From assembly GCA_013397935.1 (NCBI GenBank), contig VZRN01005891.1, positions 587,965 through 651,964 on the forward strand: 64,000 nt of DNA, written 5' to 3'. The notes under the pieces are model-generated. The model saw nothing but the letters and a program-made list of their open reading frames with translations, was not told the DNA's origin and made no database searches. The stretch is from Dasyornis broadbenti. Lineage: Eukaryota; Chordata; Aves; Passeriformes; Dasyornithidae. Positions 1 through 12,515 of this stretch are shown here, piece by piece; position 1 is the stretch's first letter; every line of letters begins with the position of its first letter. Made by a program: the position numbers and the translations under genes.

Positions 1-205
1 CTCCCTGTTCTCTGAACACGGTGTCAGTCTCGGCGAGAGCCAGCTTGGCTGCCTCAGTAATTAGCTGAAAAGACAAAGGCTAAAAGTCAATTAGCCCAGG
101 AGGCAAAGGCTAATTGCACACTTGTCTTTGGGAGCCCAGCTGGGAGAGGCTGGAGCCAGTGGCCGGTCAGAAGTGCCCTGCCAAGTTGGAGAGGGGATTT
201 AGCAT

Positions 206-228
206 GAGGAGGAGGAGGAGGAGGAGGA
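206..228 (+). repeat. Short (GAG)n trinucleotide run
   Basis: About seven to eight uninterrupted GAG triplets run from 206 to 228. They create an arginine-rich stretch in one forward frame and a glutamate or glycine stretch in the others. This is a simple repeat; nothing around it supports translation. Confidence 0.9.
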
Positions 229-1154
229 AAGGACTGGGAGTTATTGCTGCGTTTCTTTTTTCCTACTTGTGGAGTTCAGTTACACTGGGAGTTGAAAAAA
301 GCGTGACTCATCTTGAAGGATTATTTTAAAACGAGATGGATTCACAACTCAAACCAATCTTACGACAATTTCTCTCTCTGCCTGAGACTGAACGCTGAAT
401 GCCTGAGGAGAGCTTCCACCTTCACAAAAGTGTTCTAATCATCATTTTTGCTACTTTGAGGGATTATAATCTTTTCATTTTTTCTTAGGCAATCAAACAT
501 TTGCTGGAGGAGAAACTATAACTTGAGTATTCCACTCTTATTATGTACCGCAAGATTTGTTTTGGGGATCCAGACCAACCCAAGTGGTCTGTGCAAAGTA
601 GACAGGATTGGACTTGAAGAACAATTAGCAAAAACCCCATGGGGGTGGAAACAGGTCCCAGAACTCTGATTGTTCATTTAGAGTGAAATTGATACAGTGA
701 AGCCATTTCAACAGAAGGGTTTCAGAGCACTGAAACCAATATCCTGTGAGTCTGGTGGGTTAAGCAATAAATGCTGGAGTTCCCCAAATGCTGACTTGTT
801 GCATTTTTCCCTTGATCTTGACCTCAACATCTTTTCCCAGCTGAATTTATTTGGCAGGCTCAAGCAGTCTCAAGCTGAACAATACTTCATTTTTCCACGA
901 ATTTTCTATCCAATGCAGTCAAACATATTTTGCCCCACTCTATTCTATACACTACTCTTCTGGAGTTTGTAAATGTTTCACTTTCCTGGCAGGTCCCAGA
1001 CATCAGCAGAAGGATGGAGTATTTTTCCACAGCAACACCCTCTTCTGTTGGGGATGACATTGTTGGGATTCTCAGGGAAAGGAGCATTTTCATATCTCTC
1101 CATTGTTTTCTGGTTGATTTGTTTTGTGGGGTTTTTTGGGTTAGGCTTCACCTG

Positions 1155-1177
1155 CATGGTTTTGCATCAAAACCATG
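1155..1177. repeat. Perfect 10-bp hairpin with 3-nt spacer
   Basis: The arm catggttttg (1155-1164) is followed by the spacer cat and its exact reverse complement (1168-1177). It is short enough to be coincidental. It has the same geometry (perfect arms, 3-nt spacer) as the much longer inverted repeat at 35428-35512. Confidence 0.85.
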
Positions 1178-1340
1178 GATGTCTCTGGTGGCACCATTCC
1201 TTCTCCTGTTAAAGCAGCCGAGGATATAACCGGGAGTCCTGGTCCCCGTGCTATGTAAAGAGCAGATTATACATTGCAGTTGAAAATCAAAGAGCTTCCA
1301 CGTCTTCAGTTTCATGTGCTGAGAGTTTTGATCAGTCCAG

Positions 1341-1382
1341 CATAAAGCACAGAGTGGTTGAGGTTGGAAGGGACCTCTGGAA
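1341..1382 (-). mobile_element. CR1 LINE 3'-end remnant (minus strand)
   Basis: The stretch around 1357-1380 contains gaggttggaagggacctc, the reverse complement of the terminal block of avian CR1 elements. The flanking agcacagagtggttg resembles the terminal octamer-repeat region of CR1. Only about 40 bases are readable, so this is a truncated, diverged insertion in minus orientation. CR1 is the main LINE of birds and other sauropsids, so this also informs the host call. No reverse transcriptase sequence is present. Confidence 0.75.
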
Positions 1383-1934
1383 TTAACAGCAAGGAAGAAA
1401 TGTTCTGTAAGGCCTGCAGGGTTCCCCTTCCCTTGTTTTCCTGTATGATTAGCAAAGTTCAGTGCCTCCAGACTGGCATGAAGGTGTTTAATGTCAGAGC
1501 TTAATAATACAGCATACATTAAAAGTATAAATACAACATTTTTGCAGCTTAGAGAAAATATTTGCCCAAGACAAGTTAAAACTATGTAGCTGTACCATCT
1601 ACTGTTTTGCTGGATATGAAATGACCCTTTAAAGCCTTCTGACATTCTCCTTGAAGCTGAGGATTGAGGCTATGACCTTTGCAAAGCCTTCCAGAGCTTC
1701 GGAGTCAGCCAACTCTTACAGAGAAAGTTTCATTAGATGCCAAAGACTTTTTTGATAAACGTGATGGCACAGTTGCCCTCTCTCATGAAAAATGGGCAAA
1801 ATCAGTTCTTGTAATTTGAAAAAAAAAAACAGCTGTTGGAGCTGAATGAGTTCAGTTTTATAATTTGAATCCGACCTCCAACACAGGAAGTTTTAATTAA
1901 ATGCAGGGAGGAGGAAACTCCCATAAGGGACCCA
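1383..1934. other. Non-coding stretch, no gene recognised
   Basis: Mixed-composition DNA with nothing recognisable. A minus-strand open frame of 165 codons spans 1148-1645, but it crosses the CR1 remnant and has no domain, so I treat it as chance. Sequence just before 1935 may be older CR1 material too diverged to call. Confidence 0.6.
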
Positions 1935-2065
1935 GAGAGGCTGTGGAATGTCCATCTCTGGAGTTACTAAAACATGACTGGAGAAGTCCCAAGCAACCTT
2001 TTCTGGCTGGAACCACTTTAGGTATGTCTAGGTGACCTCTAGAGTCCCCTACCAACCTAAACAAC
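1935..2065 (+). mobile_element. CR1 LINE 3' untranslated end (plus strand, diverged)
   Basis: About 130 bases align by eye with the CR1 3' region. In order: ctgtggaatgtccatctc, then a tctggag/ctaaaac/gactgga block, then tctaggtgacctctagag, then a ccaaccta-like terminus. The order and spacing match the family. The divergence, including ctacc for the usual cttcc, and the missing terminal repeat indicate an old, 5'-truncated copy. No coding part remains. Confidence 0.85.
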
Positions 2066-3479
2066 ACCACCAGGCCAAAGCTGTCACCCTCCTTCCTCTG
2101 CATTTGGAGTGCCAGGGAGGGAAAAATTCACCTGTAGCTGTTGAGTTGCCAAGGATGGGTGAACTGCAGTAAAGAAATCTGTCCAAAGCAGGACAGAATA
2201 GGATTGGACACATCTGAAATCTGAAACTTGACACTACAGATGGCATCTGTCAAAAAAGGAGGAGTTTCCACTCCTCTGGAAATAGCATTAGTACAGACAT
2301 TGTAGAAAAGTTATCAGCCTCCAGAGCAGCTTTGACTTCGGGCTGTCCCTCCCACAGCACAATCCTTTTGGCCAATACTTCCATACTTTTTTTTTAATTG
2401 CTCTTTGCATAGTCCCAGGGATCAGCTGTTATCACACTGGAAGCAAAAGGGAGCACAGGAAGGAAACTTGAGTCCAAATCTCTGTGTGCTGGGTGTGTGG
2501 CAGAGGGATTTTCACCTGCTCAGGTGCATCCTAAAGGCACGAGCTGATCTGTTCCAAACACTCAACACCACATCTCCGCTGGGGCTGCATCTTGTGGTTA
2601 CTGAAGGAGGAAAGGAAGTTACCACACGCTGCCAGTTAAAAAAAGTAAAAGTCATTCTGCTGCACATTGGGACTAAACCTCCTCCCTGTGTTTGTCATTA
2701 GGATTGGATAAAGCACTGCCTGAAAGCAGAGCCCTGCAATGAGCAGAAAGGGAATCAGACCATTCTAAACAAACACTGCTGAAGGCCTCAAGCACTGAGT
2801 CTGCAAAGTAACTTGAATGCTTGACAAGGCATTCCTGTGGGCTGCTTGCTTAAATAGCAAAAGAAACCAATTCTCAAGGAGAAATGAAACAATCTATTTG
2901 GTAAAATACAGCATTCGGTAAATAAACTTATGCAATAGCACAGCAAATAATCAGGAAGATCACAATGTAAATATCAGTTCTCTTTCTGTTTATTTTTTCT
3001 CGCATTCTGAGATCTCTTTTCCTCCCCTGAAGCCTTTTTCCCATTCTTTAGCATGCACCAGACAAAACCTTAGATCCCTATGCTTTGGCAGAGAAGCCAC
3101 AGTCTCATTTTGCTGTTAAGAGTATCATTTTTGGTTCTGCCAGCCCTTTGGTCCTGAGCATGCCTGCCCAGAGCCATTCATCTCTGCAAAGTCATTGTGG
3201 CTTATTGAAGGTCCTTGGGGGTGGCCCTGAGCAGCCCCCAGGCAGGGTTTCCTTGTGGAACTCCTTACTCCCCGCTCAATCCATTCCGTCCATCCCAGGC
3301 CATGGCACTGGTTTGTAGGAACCTGGCCAGCAGCCTCCTCAGTGCCACTGCCGCTCCTCATGTCCTGGAGAGGCTTCTCCTCCTGGCCTCACCATGGGCT
3401 GACAGCTCTGGTTCCTTCTCGTCATGCAGGATATGGAAATAAAGGCTTTTCCCTCATCTTGTTTTAGGAGGAATGTGCT
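2066..3479. other. Non-coding stretch, no gene recognised
   Basis: No gene is visible. The segment from about 3130 to 3440 is richer in GC and gives overlapping short frames on both strands, the usual effect of fewer chance stop codons. About 2880-3010 is AT-rich with no clear motif arrangement. Confidence 0.6.
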
Positions 3480-3910
3480 TTTATCAATAAGACACTGTCA
3501 TTAGCAGTACTATCCATCTGTATCCAAGTGTAATTTCCCCAGGTAGGAGCCGTTTTCCAGCTGGGAATTGCTGGAATGTGGTTCATTATAGCTGCTTCTT
3601 GCACACCCAGAGGTCCCTGTGTTGGTGGAGGAAAGAGATTACAAAGAGCTGCTCTCGCTGACAGTCACAGCACAGACCAGGGGTAACACACATTCCCTAC
3701 TTTTATTGGCATTGCTAATTGTGCAAGAGAGATGATTAAGGCGCAGCTTTGCTCCCTCTGTGAGTTCAACCCCAATAAACCCAGTGAGAGTGGCAGAGCA
3801 AGCACCAATTCGCACACACTGGAATCATTTCATAACCACTGTCTTCTAGAAACAGAATCACCGCTGCTCAGGGGAGAAACGCTCAAGGCAATTTTTGTTC
3901 AATGAAATGC
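3480..3910. promoter_or_regulatory. Candidate non-coding regulatory block
   Basis: This block mixes AT-rich cores with intact CpGs. It includes gctaattg at 3714-3721, gatgattaaggcgcagc near 3731, and several ATTAGC/CATTA cores. The texture resembles a deeply conserved vertebrate non-coding element, but conservation cannot be seen from one sequence. It could equally be neutral DNA. Confidence 0.25.
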
Positions 3911-5379
3911 TTGTGGAAAATTCAGCTACAAATGATATTTTCCCTCTGTGACTGCCCACAGGCATGTCCAGGACCGCCCTGCCCATCACCAGGGCAGGCA
4001 GGGCTCAGCTCTGCTCACAACGAGCTCCAAAGGCTGACCCAAAACTCACCTGCCAGGTGGATATCTGCAATGTATAGGCAAAGACAATAATCGAAAAAGA
4101 AACCTAATATGAAAACATTTCTGTGAGGAAAGAATTTAAACACAGGGAGGGCTTCTGTGTTTATTACCAGGCCTTGGTTTACCTCCTTGTTTAAATAAAT
4201 CTCCTTCTCATGTCTCAAGGATATTCTTCCAAAAAAGATTATAAAATGGGGCTGCTCTCCCAGAGCAAATTCCCAGTCCTAGTGGGGTAAAACTCTGGAG
4301 AGGAGGCAGAAGGGGTCCATCAGAGGGCAAACCTGGTGCTCAGGAGGACTGCAAAGTCTGAGTGCAAAAGTGCACAGCTGCCCTCAAGCACAGCCAGTGC
4401 CTCCTGTGACTCAGAGAGGCTAAAGAAAGGCTAGATTTGACTTCTGAGAAGGTTGTTTGATGCTCTTAATGCCTGCTCCCAGGTTCAGGATCCGTGGGGA
4501 CTAACAGGGTAGCCCAGGTGCTGTCAGCGAGGTCACCAAGTCTGGGGTATTTCATGGCATTTCATTCCTTGCTGGAAAACCAACTGTGAGATGACAGAAA
4601 TATTTTATGGCTTCCTTTCTCACTTAAGCACAGAACCTATCAGCATTCTGGCTTTTCCCTCATTGCTTTGTCACCTGTTAAGAGCAGGGATGTTCCCAGG
4701 AGATTTGCAGCACTGGATGGAATGCTCTCACAGCAGTGCGAAGCAGGGCTAGGGAGTCTGGAACATTCCCTGGGATCTGCTCAGCCCTCCTGCTTTGTCC
4801 ATATGATCACCAGAACCGGATTCACTGGAGAGGGAAAAAATGAAGATGAACTTTCCAAAAGGTTTGGAACTGTGCAGGGTTTGTTCTATTTTTTTTTTTC
4901 CTCAGCATTTAGTAGCATAAGAAGGAATTTCCGTAAATCAGAGAGATGTGGCAGATTCAGTAAAAAAATTTTATTTTTTCTTTTTGAATTTATGAAATTT
5001 GCATAAAAATGGAGAAGGGTGATTAACTCTCTGAGCTACTGTCTGGCCCTGGAACACAGATCCCAAAATCCCAGACTCGCAGACTGCCACAGGAAGCAGA
5101 AATGCCCTCATGTGGAGGCTGACACAGAGGGCAGAACTTCCCTGCACCTGAGCTCCAAACTCCAAACCAGCTCCTTTCCAGATGCTCACCCATCTCGGTA
5201 TTGCACTTTAAACACACCCTAAAGACAGACTTAGTGCCTTTGATTTAGCTTTCCCTCAATAATTGAGTCACACAGATCCTCACACGGCACACCCACTCAC
5301 TCACACACAAAAACAAACAAATGAAGGAGTGAAAACCCAGGAATTAATCAAGCTATTTCCCTGAGGACTCTGAAAGGAG
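3911..5379. other. Non-coding stretch, no gene recognised
   Basis: No gene is seen. An exact octamer (ATTTGCAT) lies at 4997-5004 just after a T-rich tract. A CA-rich low-complexity stretch runs from about 5281 to 5325. A 112-codon forward frame at 4668-5006 ends in phenylalanine-rich homopolymer translation and is not credible. Confidence 0.6.
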
Positions 5380-5620
5380 AAAGCAAGATAAATTGTAAAT
5401 ATTTCTGTTTTGGGTGCATCTGGATTTTATCACGATGGGGCCATGCAAACATATAAATATCTGAGATGAGAAGGAAGAAGACGAAATGAAACGGATGGAA
5501 ACATTTGTGCTGTCACTAAAATGAACAAATAAAGTTGTGGGTGCAACAGAAATGATTCTTTAAATTAAACCCATATCCTCAGCATATTTAATATCCTCTC
5601 CACTAACCTGCCCAGGCCTT
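5380..5620. promoter_or_regulatory. Candidate non-coding regulatory block
   Basis: An AT-rich block with a structured core around 5426-5462 (ttttatcacgatggggcc followed by catgcaaac and a TATAAATA run). The style is enhancer-like, but no motif arrangement is decisive. Confidence 0.2.
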
Positions 5621-8289
5621 GCACTTCATTCCTCATGTAACAGCACTGCCCATTTGACCACTGATACTATTATTTATTGCCCGTTAAGATGGCTCTATTT
5701 TTTTTAATTATAAGCCTGTGGCTTCAAGTTGTATTTATAAAAAAGGCATTAATTTCTGTTCTATACATGACCAATTTAACCCCAGAATGAAGCTCCAGGC
5801 AGTTACTGCATTTAAGCACAATAGGATTCTGATTTTTAAGCACAGACCTGTCTCATTTTATCAAGATTCTCCAAATGGTTGTGTTCTGCCCCTCTATACT
5901 TTCAAACTACAGGTACCCAATAAATGTTTAAAATAAGAAAACAGGAGATTGAAATTATTTTTCTAGTAAAGTATTTCCTGAAGAAAGAACAAGAAATAAT
6001 TACAAACTATTCCCAAGAAGTTAAGCTATTAAAAAAAAAAAAAGTTCCCTTAGAATTTTTATCAGACTGCAACATTTATAAAATATCTCAGAAAAATTTG
6101 ATTTTAAAAAAAATGCCTAAAAACTCTAGGGCATTTGTAAGCAACATTGATGTGAAATATATAATTTATGGCATATGGCATATGCTTTGGAGCTGGAAAA
6201 AACCCTCCCTTGACCAAGGCAATTACAGATTTTTCTAGCAACAGAAGCAGCCACTTCCTCAGAAAAGCAGCTTTCCCTCTGTAGGTAGGTACAAGACATC
6301 CTTTCAGAACTGGCACCCAGATGGGGCCTAAATTCAAGGGAGCTTCTAAAGGAGCCAATGTTGTGAGTGCACAGCCCTGGCCCAGGGTCCGAGGCAGAAA
6401 TACATTTACAAGTGTTGTGCTCAATCCTGTCTGCAGAATCAAAACAACTATTTGGAACTTATCACAATTTACAAATAGACCCCCAAATATTTAGTCTAAA
6501 ATGGTAGTAGTTGCTTGCTTGTTGTTAAACAAACTAGAGCTGAATTGCACTAATGGTTCCATTAATTTTGTCCGAGTTCTACGGGACAGCGACCAAAGGT
6601 CAGAGTGCTCTGCATCTGAGCGTTTGGAAATTTGATTATGGAAAAAAGACAAAATGTTAACAATCATGAGGTAAGAGCAAAGAAGATAAGGCTCACTTAT
6701 CTCTTTGTTGTGCATTCCTCCTTTTATCTCCTCACAGTCCTTTCCCTCTCTGATCTGCAGAGGTGATCTCTTCACCCTGCTAAATCATCCTTATCAAGTC
6801 TCCTGAATGCAATAACCTCTTTGGCACATTACCTATCTTTTAGGATTTGTATTTAATATATTGTGTTCTTCTTTCTTTTTTTCTGTCCTAGGAGGTTACT
6901 CCAGAGCTCAGGATTGTTGGATTACTGATTGATTTCACAATTACTTTGTGCTGTGGGTTGTTCTCATCTGTGTGGAAAACTGTTGCAAAAAGTAAAAAGA
7001 GAGAAAATATCCCTTTTTCCCCCTCTCTCTCTCACACACATATAGACAGAGTTTATTTAATTATGCACACACAATTTCAGGTTGGAAAAACCTCAGCTTT
7101 CCTGATATATTTATAAAACCAAAGAGAATTCTGCCCATATCAGCTTCACCATCAGACCTTCATCACCCATGTTGTTGCAATGTTGTAGGAAAAATTTGCC
7201 AGCAACCTGTGGAATTAAGACTGTCTCCCAAGCCCCAGCAATCAGGTTTACTTTTATGAAGCGCAAAAATTATGCTAAAAACTGCAGTTGTGGTATAGAG
7301 AACCCTCCTGAAAATGGAACTCTTCTAGGCTGTGGTTTGTAAACAAAGGCAAGTTATGTCCGGAATTAATGTTCAATCCACTTTAAAAGTCTTTTTTCCT
7401 TTGATTTAAGGCAGGTTTATACAAAATTCTCACAACAGTGTGGGCCTGGGCAGCAGCACTCCAGGGATTGGGATGTGCCCAGTGCCTCATGACTCTGTCT
7501 CTGCAGTTCATTATAAACAGGGCTGAGCAGGGATGCTGAGGATTGGGGAGGGAAGGTCAGGGTGACTTCCCTGATGGATACAGGGATCAATACCTGGCTG
7601 GGTGAGACAAAAAAACTGGTTCTCTGCAGAGAAACCAAGATTTCACACTGCAGCTAGTTACTGAAAATTGATATTGAATGTTCCCAGCAGGAATATTTTC
7701 TTGTTAAACACTTAATTGGGAGTTGTAACATCAAAACCAACAAAGTGGGTTTTACTTGGATTCTTACACAGGTCAAAAATAGGTACTGATTTTTAATAAA
7801 AAAATTCCTTTTCACCAGAAACGTGATCGTATATTCAAACTACTAGCATGAAACAGCTAAAATAAGCAATGCAGAAACAGCTGAGCAATACACCTGGCTC
7901 CACTTCCTTATATATTTTTCTATTGAAGCACACACAGGCAGTTCTTTGTCTAAAGGCACCGTTATGGCTCAAAGTCCTGTGGCCACGCTCAGTTTGGAGG
8001 GCAGTGAGGCCCCAGGCTCTGTGTCTCTGCTGTGTGAAGGTTCAGGCACAGGTGAGCCCAGGGGCAGGGAGGGGAGGTTTCTGCTCTGCAGCCTCTGACA
8101 CTTCCCGAGTGTTCCCTTTCCTCCTCCCATCAATTCTGTGACCCTCCTTGCCCAGCCCAGGCTCAGCCTGGCCCCTTCCAGCCCCTCCTTTCTGCAGCGC
8201 CATCACTCCCAGCCCTGTTTAACTCTCCTGCTCCCTGTGTAACCCTCACCCATTATCTGAGGAGACACCACCTCTGCCCTTCCCTCCCG
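5621..8289. other. Non-coding stretch, no gene recognised
   Basis: No gene is recognised. From 5700 to 6240 the DNA is strongly AT-rich and holds a 13-nt A run at 6031-6043. A small CT/CA simple-sequence patch lies at about 7021-7045. From about 7960 to 8290 the composition becomes GC-rich, without CpG enrichment. Confidence 0.6.
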
Positions 8290-8480
8290 GGGCTGATTTT
8301 GGACTATGATATCATTTGAAAGACGTGATTGTCAGCTGAGCAGCTGTCTGTACAGGAGCGCCATATCCCAGCAGAATAATTTGTTTCCACTTTAAAAAGA
8401 CACTTAATAATAATGCGCTGCACACAATCCCCCAGTCCAGCGTGACTGGCAGAGGCTTTTAGTGAGTGAATCCAAGCTGC
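8290..8480. promoter_or_regulatory. Candidate enhancer-like block with paired E-boxes
   Basis: The block contains the 10-bp perfect palindrome ATGATATCAT at 8306-8315. Two CAGCTG E-boxes follow at 8333-8338 and 8341-8346, one helical turn or less apart. Next come retained CpGs (ggagcgccatatccc near 8357) and an AT-rich stretch with aataataatgcgc. Paired CAGCTG boxes are typical targets of class II bHLH factors. Function is inferred from motifs only. Confidence 0.3.
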
Positions 8481-9199
8481 TCTTCACAGAGCAGTGACTC
8501 CCCACAGCTCCCAGGTATGGAACCTCCCCAGGAGGGAGCCCGCTCTGTGTTTGGGACACTCAATTCATACCTTTAGACCACCACCTTCCCACTTGTTAAC
8601 GGCTCCCACAAAGAGACATACAGTGAATTTAGCTGGAGAGAATTAAGGATCCTAGTAACACCAAGCCTGCTCCGTTGTAGATGGGACAAGTAAAGAGTTA
8701 AATGAAAAATCAGCTGCCATAAAAGCATTTTCGTTGCTATCTCTAGTGCCTAAATTTAAGAAAGCTTGAAAACAAAACAAAACCAAACAGCTAAAAGCAG
8801 CGTAAATCCCAAGGAATGTGTGTTAAGAAACAGAATTTCTGGGAAAGTGTCACATAGTTAGGTGGAAAAAAGAAGAGAGAATTAGTCCTTCCACACATTG
8901 AAAGGATTTTGCCCTAATCATAACAGCACCAGAATAAATGTGATATCTGAGATCTGGGGCCCATCTGACCCCAGAGATGAAACACAAAATCAGGAGAGGC
9001 CAAAACTGACAGCCTTGCACCATCTGAACAGACACCAACAAACACACGGCTCTGAAAAGAAATACCAGGAATTTGGCTCAACAGGGGGAATTTCCATGCA
9101 ATATATTAGGATTTCCTGTACTATAAAAACAAAAAAAGCACTTTGGATTTCCTTGGTATTTATCATAATATAAACAAAGGCTCAACAGCTCACCAGAAG
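8481..9199. other. Non-coding stretch, no gene recognised
   Basis: Ordinary AT-leaning DNA. An A-rich patch lies near 8768-8790 (caaaacaaaacc type). I see no motif arrangement or frame worth calling. Confidence 0.55.
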
Positions 9200-9530
9200 A
9201 AATTAATTCTATATCTTCACCTCCACGATGCTATCACTGGTGTTTTTCTAATTCATAGACAGCCTTACTATGTGATGAATTAATAACATTAAGAAATAGA
9301 ATTTTGGTATTTTTTCCATTTTTGTGTCATGTTCCACAGTGAACTGTAGGGTGGTAATAGAAGAATAATTTGGAGATATATTAGCATAATAATTAGAAGT
9401 CTAGAAGTCTTTATAGTGTTTTTAATATTTATGCTTGATAAATATTGCTCTATTTGTCAGTTTATGCAGTATAAAGTGAACCTTAATGTAAGAAGGTTAT
9501 TAGCATAAAATTAACATAATGAATAAAAAG
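9200..9530. promoter_or_regulatory. Candidate AT-rich regulatory block
   Basis: A strongly AT-rich block with repeated TTAGCATAA and AATTA cores (for example around 9380-9395 and 9498-9515) and no CpGs. It could be a homeodomain/POU-rich element or simply AT-rich neutral DNA. Confidence 0.2.
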
Positions 9531-12515
9531 CAAAACACAAAGGTAATCAAAAATAACAGAGGTTGTTTTCTCTTGCCTCTCTCAAAGGACATACTTTACA
9601 CCCAAAAAAATCTGTGTTATGGAAAACAAATTCCATTTAAATTAATTATGAGGTTCTATTATAGTTGTGAAAAATGGATATCTTTTAACAGTTCTTCCAG
9701 AAACTGTTCTTTTGTCTCTCTCAAACTTTCATACAGCCCAGCCTCCTAAAGAATGAGATCATTGTGGTCATACGGCTTAGGGAAAATGAATTTTAAAAAA
9801 GGACTTTTGTCCAGTGTAGCAAGACCCTTTAGCTCTGAGCTAAGGAGGAGAGGAAAATGTCATGATGCCAAAAGGACAGAGCACAGATTCGTGCCTGCGG
9901 ACACCAACAGAAAACAGCAAAGTGCAACAGGAAATGGTAGAATTATCTGTACTGAGATTTCTGACAGCCAAAGAGCTACTTTTGACTGTCTGAAGTTTTA
10001 GGGGAATACAACATTTGAAGCCTGAAGTCCATGCTCCAAAGTTCATTGCACCCAAGTCTGACAGCAGAAACCCGACACTCATCTTTGCTGCCTCAAACAG
10101 CTCCTGGTGATGCTCAGATCTCTCTTTCCCACCTCCTTCAGCTCCAGTCACCAGAAGTTTGCCCTGAAGCAGTGAAACCACGGCTTTACAGCCCCGTCTT
10201 TGGGATGTGGGGAATTGGCCCAGCAGGGCTGTGAGCTGAGAGAGCTGGAGGGAATGGAAAGGCTCCAAACCGCTCCTTCAGCTCTTCAGAGATGACCCCC
10301 ATCAGGCTTTTGAGCAAAACACTGTGAAACTGGTTAAACTTGGCTGAAGGGGGCTTCCAGACTCCGAAGCCATTGTTCCTTGGGAATAAATGTCAGAGGC
10401 AGCTAAGCTTCCTTCTGCTGGCAGGAGCTGAAACAGCAGCAAACATCTGTCCAGGACCTGTCCATCTGTCCAGCCTCAGTTGCCTTCTCTGACCTCTCCT
10501 CAATCTCCAGGATGACAATACAGGTGTATCAAGCTACATTTGCACATATTGAATTTTTTTCTAACCAGAAAAAATTACCATGGTCTTGACATTTCTGCTG
10601 TAGTTGGTACAAGGAGTCCGGGTTCTAAAGTCACTCACAAAGCTGGATCTCCTTGGCAACACATCCTTGGAATTATTGTTTTTTCCTAATATTATTATTA
10701 TTATTATTTTATGGTACCTCCTATAGTATGAGTCATCAGAAGAAAATTGTTGGTTTACGCTGAAAATTTCTGATCCTTTGCCTAGCACCAGTATTTGTAA
10801 GATATCCTAATTACCAATGTAAGGATTTGTGGAAAGGATCTGGAAATAATAGAAATAAGCCTTTTAACAGGCACAGTAATTATGCAGACACAACAGATGC
10901 TAATAACAATTTTCATTTCTGTGGAAAAATGATTAAGGTTTAAAAGTACAATAACGGAGGCATAAGAAGAGCACAAGGAGGTGTAGATGACATAGACCAT
11001 GTATGTGTGATCACAATTACTAATTTAAAAAGAATTTTCACACTAAAATAATCCCAAAACCATTTTCTCAACAGCAATCTGTTTGCCTTTCATGCTGTTT
11101 TCCTGCTGCCTGTTGCCCTGGTTCAGCTATTTACCACTTCTGTTTTCTGTCATAGGCAAAACAACAGAGCAGGTGTCGAACCAGAGTCTTTAATATCTGC
11201 TTGCTAATAACTCTCCCAGAACTATTTGTTTCCAGCCTCCTGGCAAACTCGAGTCCTTGCATATAAAAAATTTTTATCAGCTTCCTCAGGGTCAGGAGCT
11301 GTTTGTCACCAAGGTCCTGGAGCTCTCTGTGGGTGTGGGAAGTTCCAGAGCAGAAGTGGTTCTGTGTCAGCAATGCCCCGATGGACTCCTCTGAAAAGCA
11401 CACACAGAACAAGAGACAAGGCTTTAAATCACCCCTGAGCTCAGGGTTTAATGGAATGAGTGGTGGAATTAAAGTTCCATTTGTGTTAGTGCTAGACTTT
11501 CTGTTAAGTTCAAAAATTTGTTCATTAAGATAATTAAAGTTCTGGGCCATCTCGCCCATCAATCAGTCTTCCTTCCGAGCACTTAGCAGTTATTGCTGAA
11601 CAGACTCTGAAATAACCCATTAACTCAGCACAGGTTTGCCAGAAATTATAGGTGCTTTGAGGTGGCTGGGAATGAAAGGTGGCACATAAATCAAAGGCAC
11701 TGTCATCATCTGATGCTCCTAAAGCCTGCTCTGGAGTTACCTCAGTCATTAAGGGCTGGTAGCACAGCCATTTGCATTGGAAGATGGGACTCCAGTTCAT
11801 TTCCAGGATCAAAAAGGGAGGTGATGGATCTGACACTCCAGCAGACATCCTGGCGAGGGATCCCAGACCAGAAGTATTTATGGAGCTGTCCTTCAGAGAG
11901 GAGCAGGGAGTCATAAACCTGTTAAAGACATTTTCAAATCAAACCATTTCCTCCACAAATGTCCACACAAAAACCCAGCTCAGCAAATTCCAGAGCACTG
12001 TGGAAGAAAGGTTCAGCGCTGTGCATACAATATTTTTTGGGAATACTGCACACTTTCTATTCACGCTATCGGCCACGGAAACAACTGAGAGGAAAATGAC
12101 TCAGTGCACTCTGTAAGGAAGTGTTCTAGGGGTTCTGTCAGTTTTTTAATGACACAGGGGGGCTGCAGGCATCCAGCACTCCAGAGGCAGCTTTAAAACA
12201 GGCACTGCCAGCACTGTCTGTGGTACTTTTGAATTTAACATGAACTAGCCTCTTGATAATTTTTTTCAGTTTCTTCACTGAAATTGGCAACTAAAGGGGA
12301 TTCTTTTCATGCCAGCTGCCCTGCTAACACGGACAAGGTTCTCCGGCACAAAGCTGATTTGGATAGAGATGTACAAGCAGTGCCACAATCCAGATGCCAC
12401 CTCACGGGGAAATTTCACGATGATTTAAGGAGTGCTGTGTTCACTCCTACCTGCTGTGGGTTAACCCTGGGAGGGCACATCAGGTCCCTGAGTCCTCTCA
12501 GATTGCAACTTTCCC
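9531..12515. other. Non-coding stretch, no gene recognised
   Basis: No gene is recognised. Reverse frames of 142 codons (9840-10268), 143 codons (11131-11562) and 126 codons (11534-11914) lack domains and are opposed by forward frames of similar quality. An exact octamer lies at 11770-11777, in a locally motif-rich patch at about 11650-11780. Confidence 0.6.
10689..10708. repeat. Short (ATT)n microsatellite
   Basis: About six and a half uninterrupted ATT triplets. The same motif class appears as a much longer array at 46250-46291. Confidence 0.9.

Larger units (their letters stand above)
1..1340. other. Non-coding stretch, no gene recognised
   Basis: I see no exon or RNA gene here. The open frames are under 100 codons, overlap one another on both strands and have no recognisable domain. 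The first 130 bases contain two copies of caaaggctaa (74-83 and 104-113) between TAATTA/AATTAG-like cores, so a small regulatory element is possible. The rest is ordinary mixed-composition DNA. Confidence 0.6.

Noticed and set aside
1148..1645. 165-codon minus-strand frame
   Set aside because: It runs through a CR1 remnant and has no domain.
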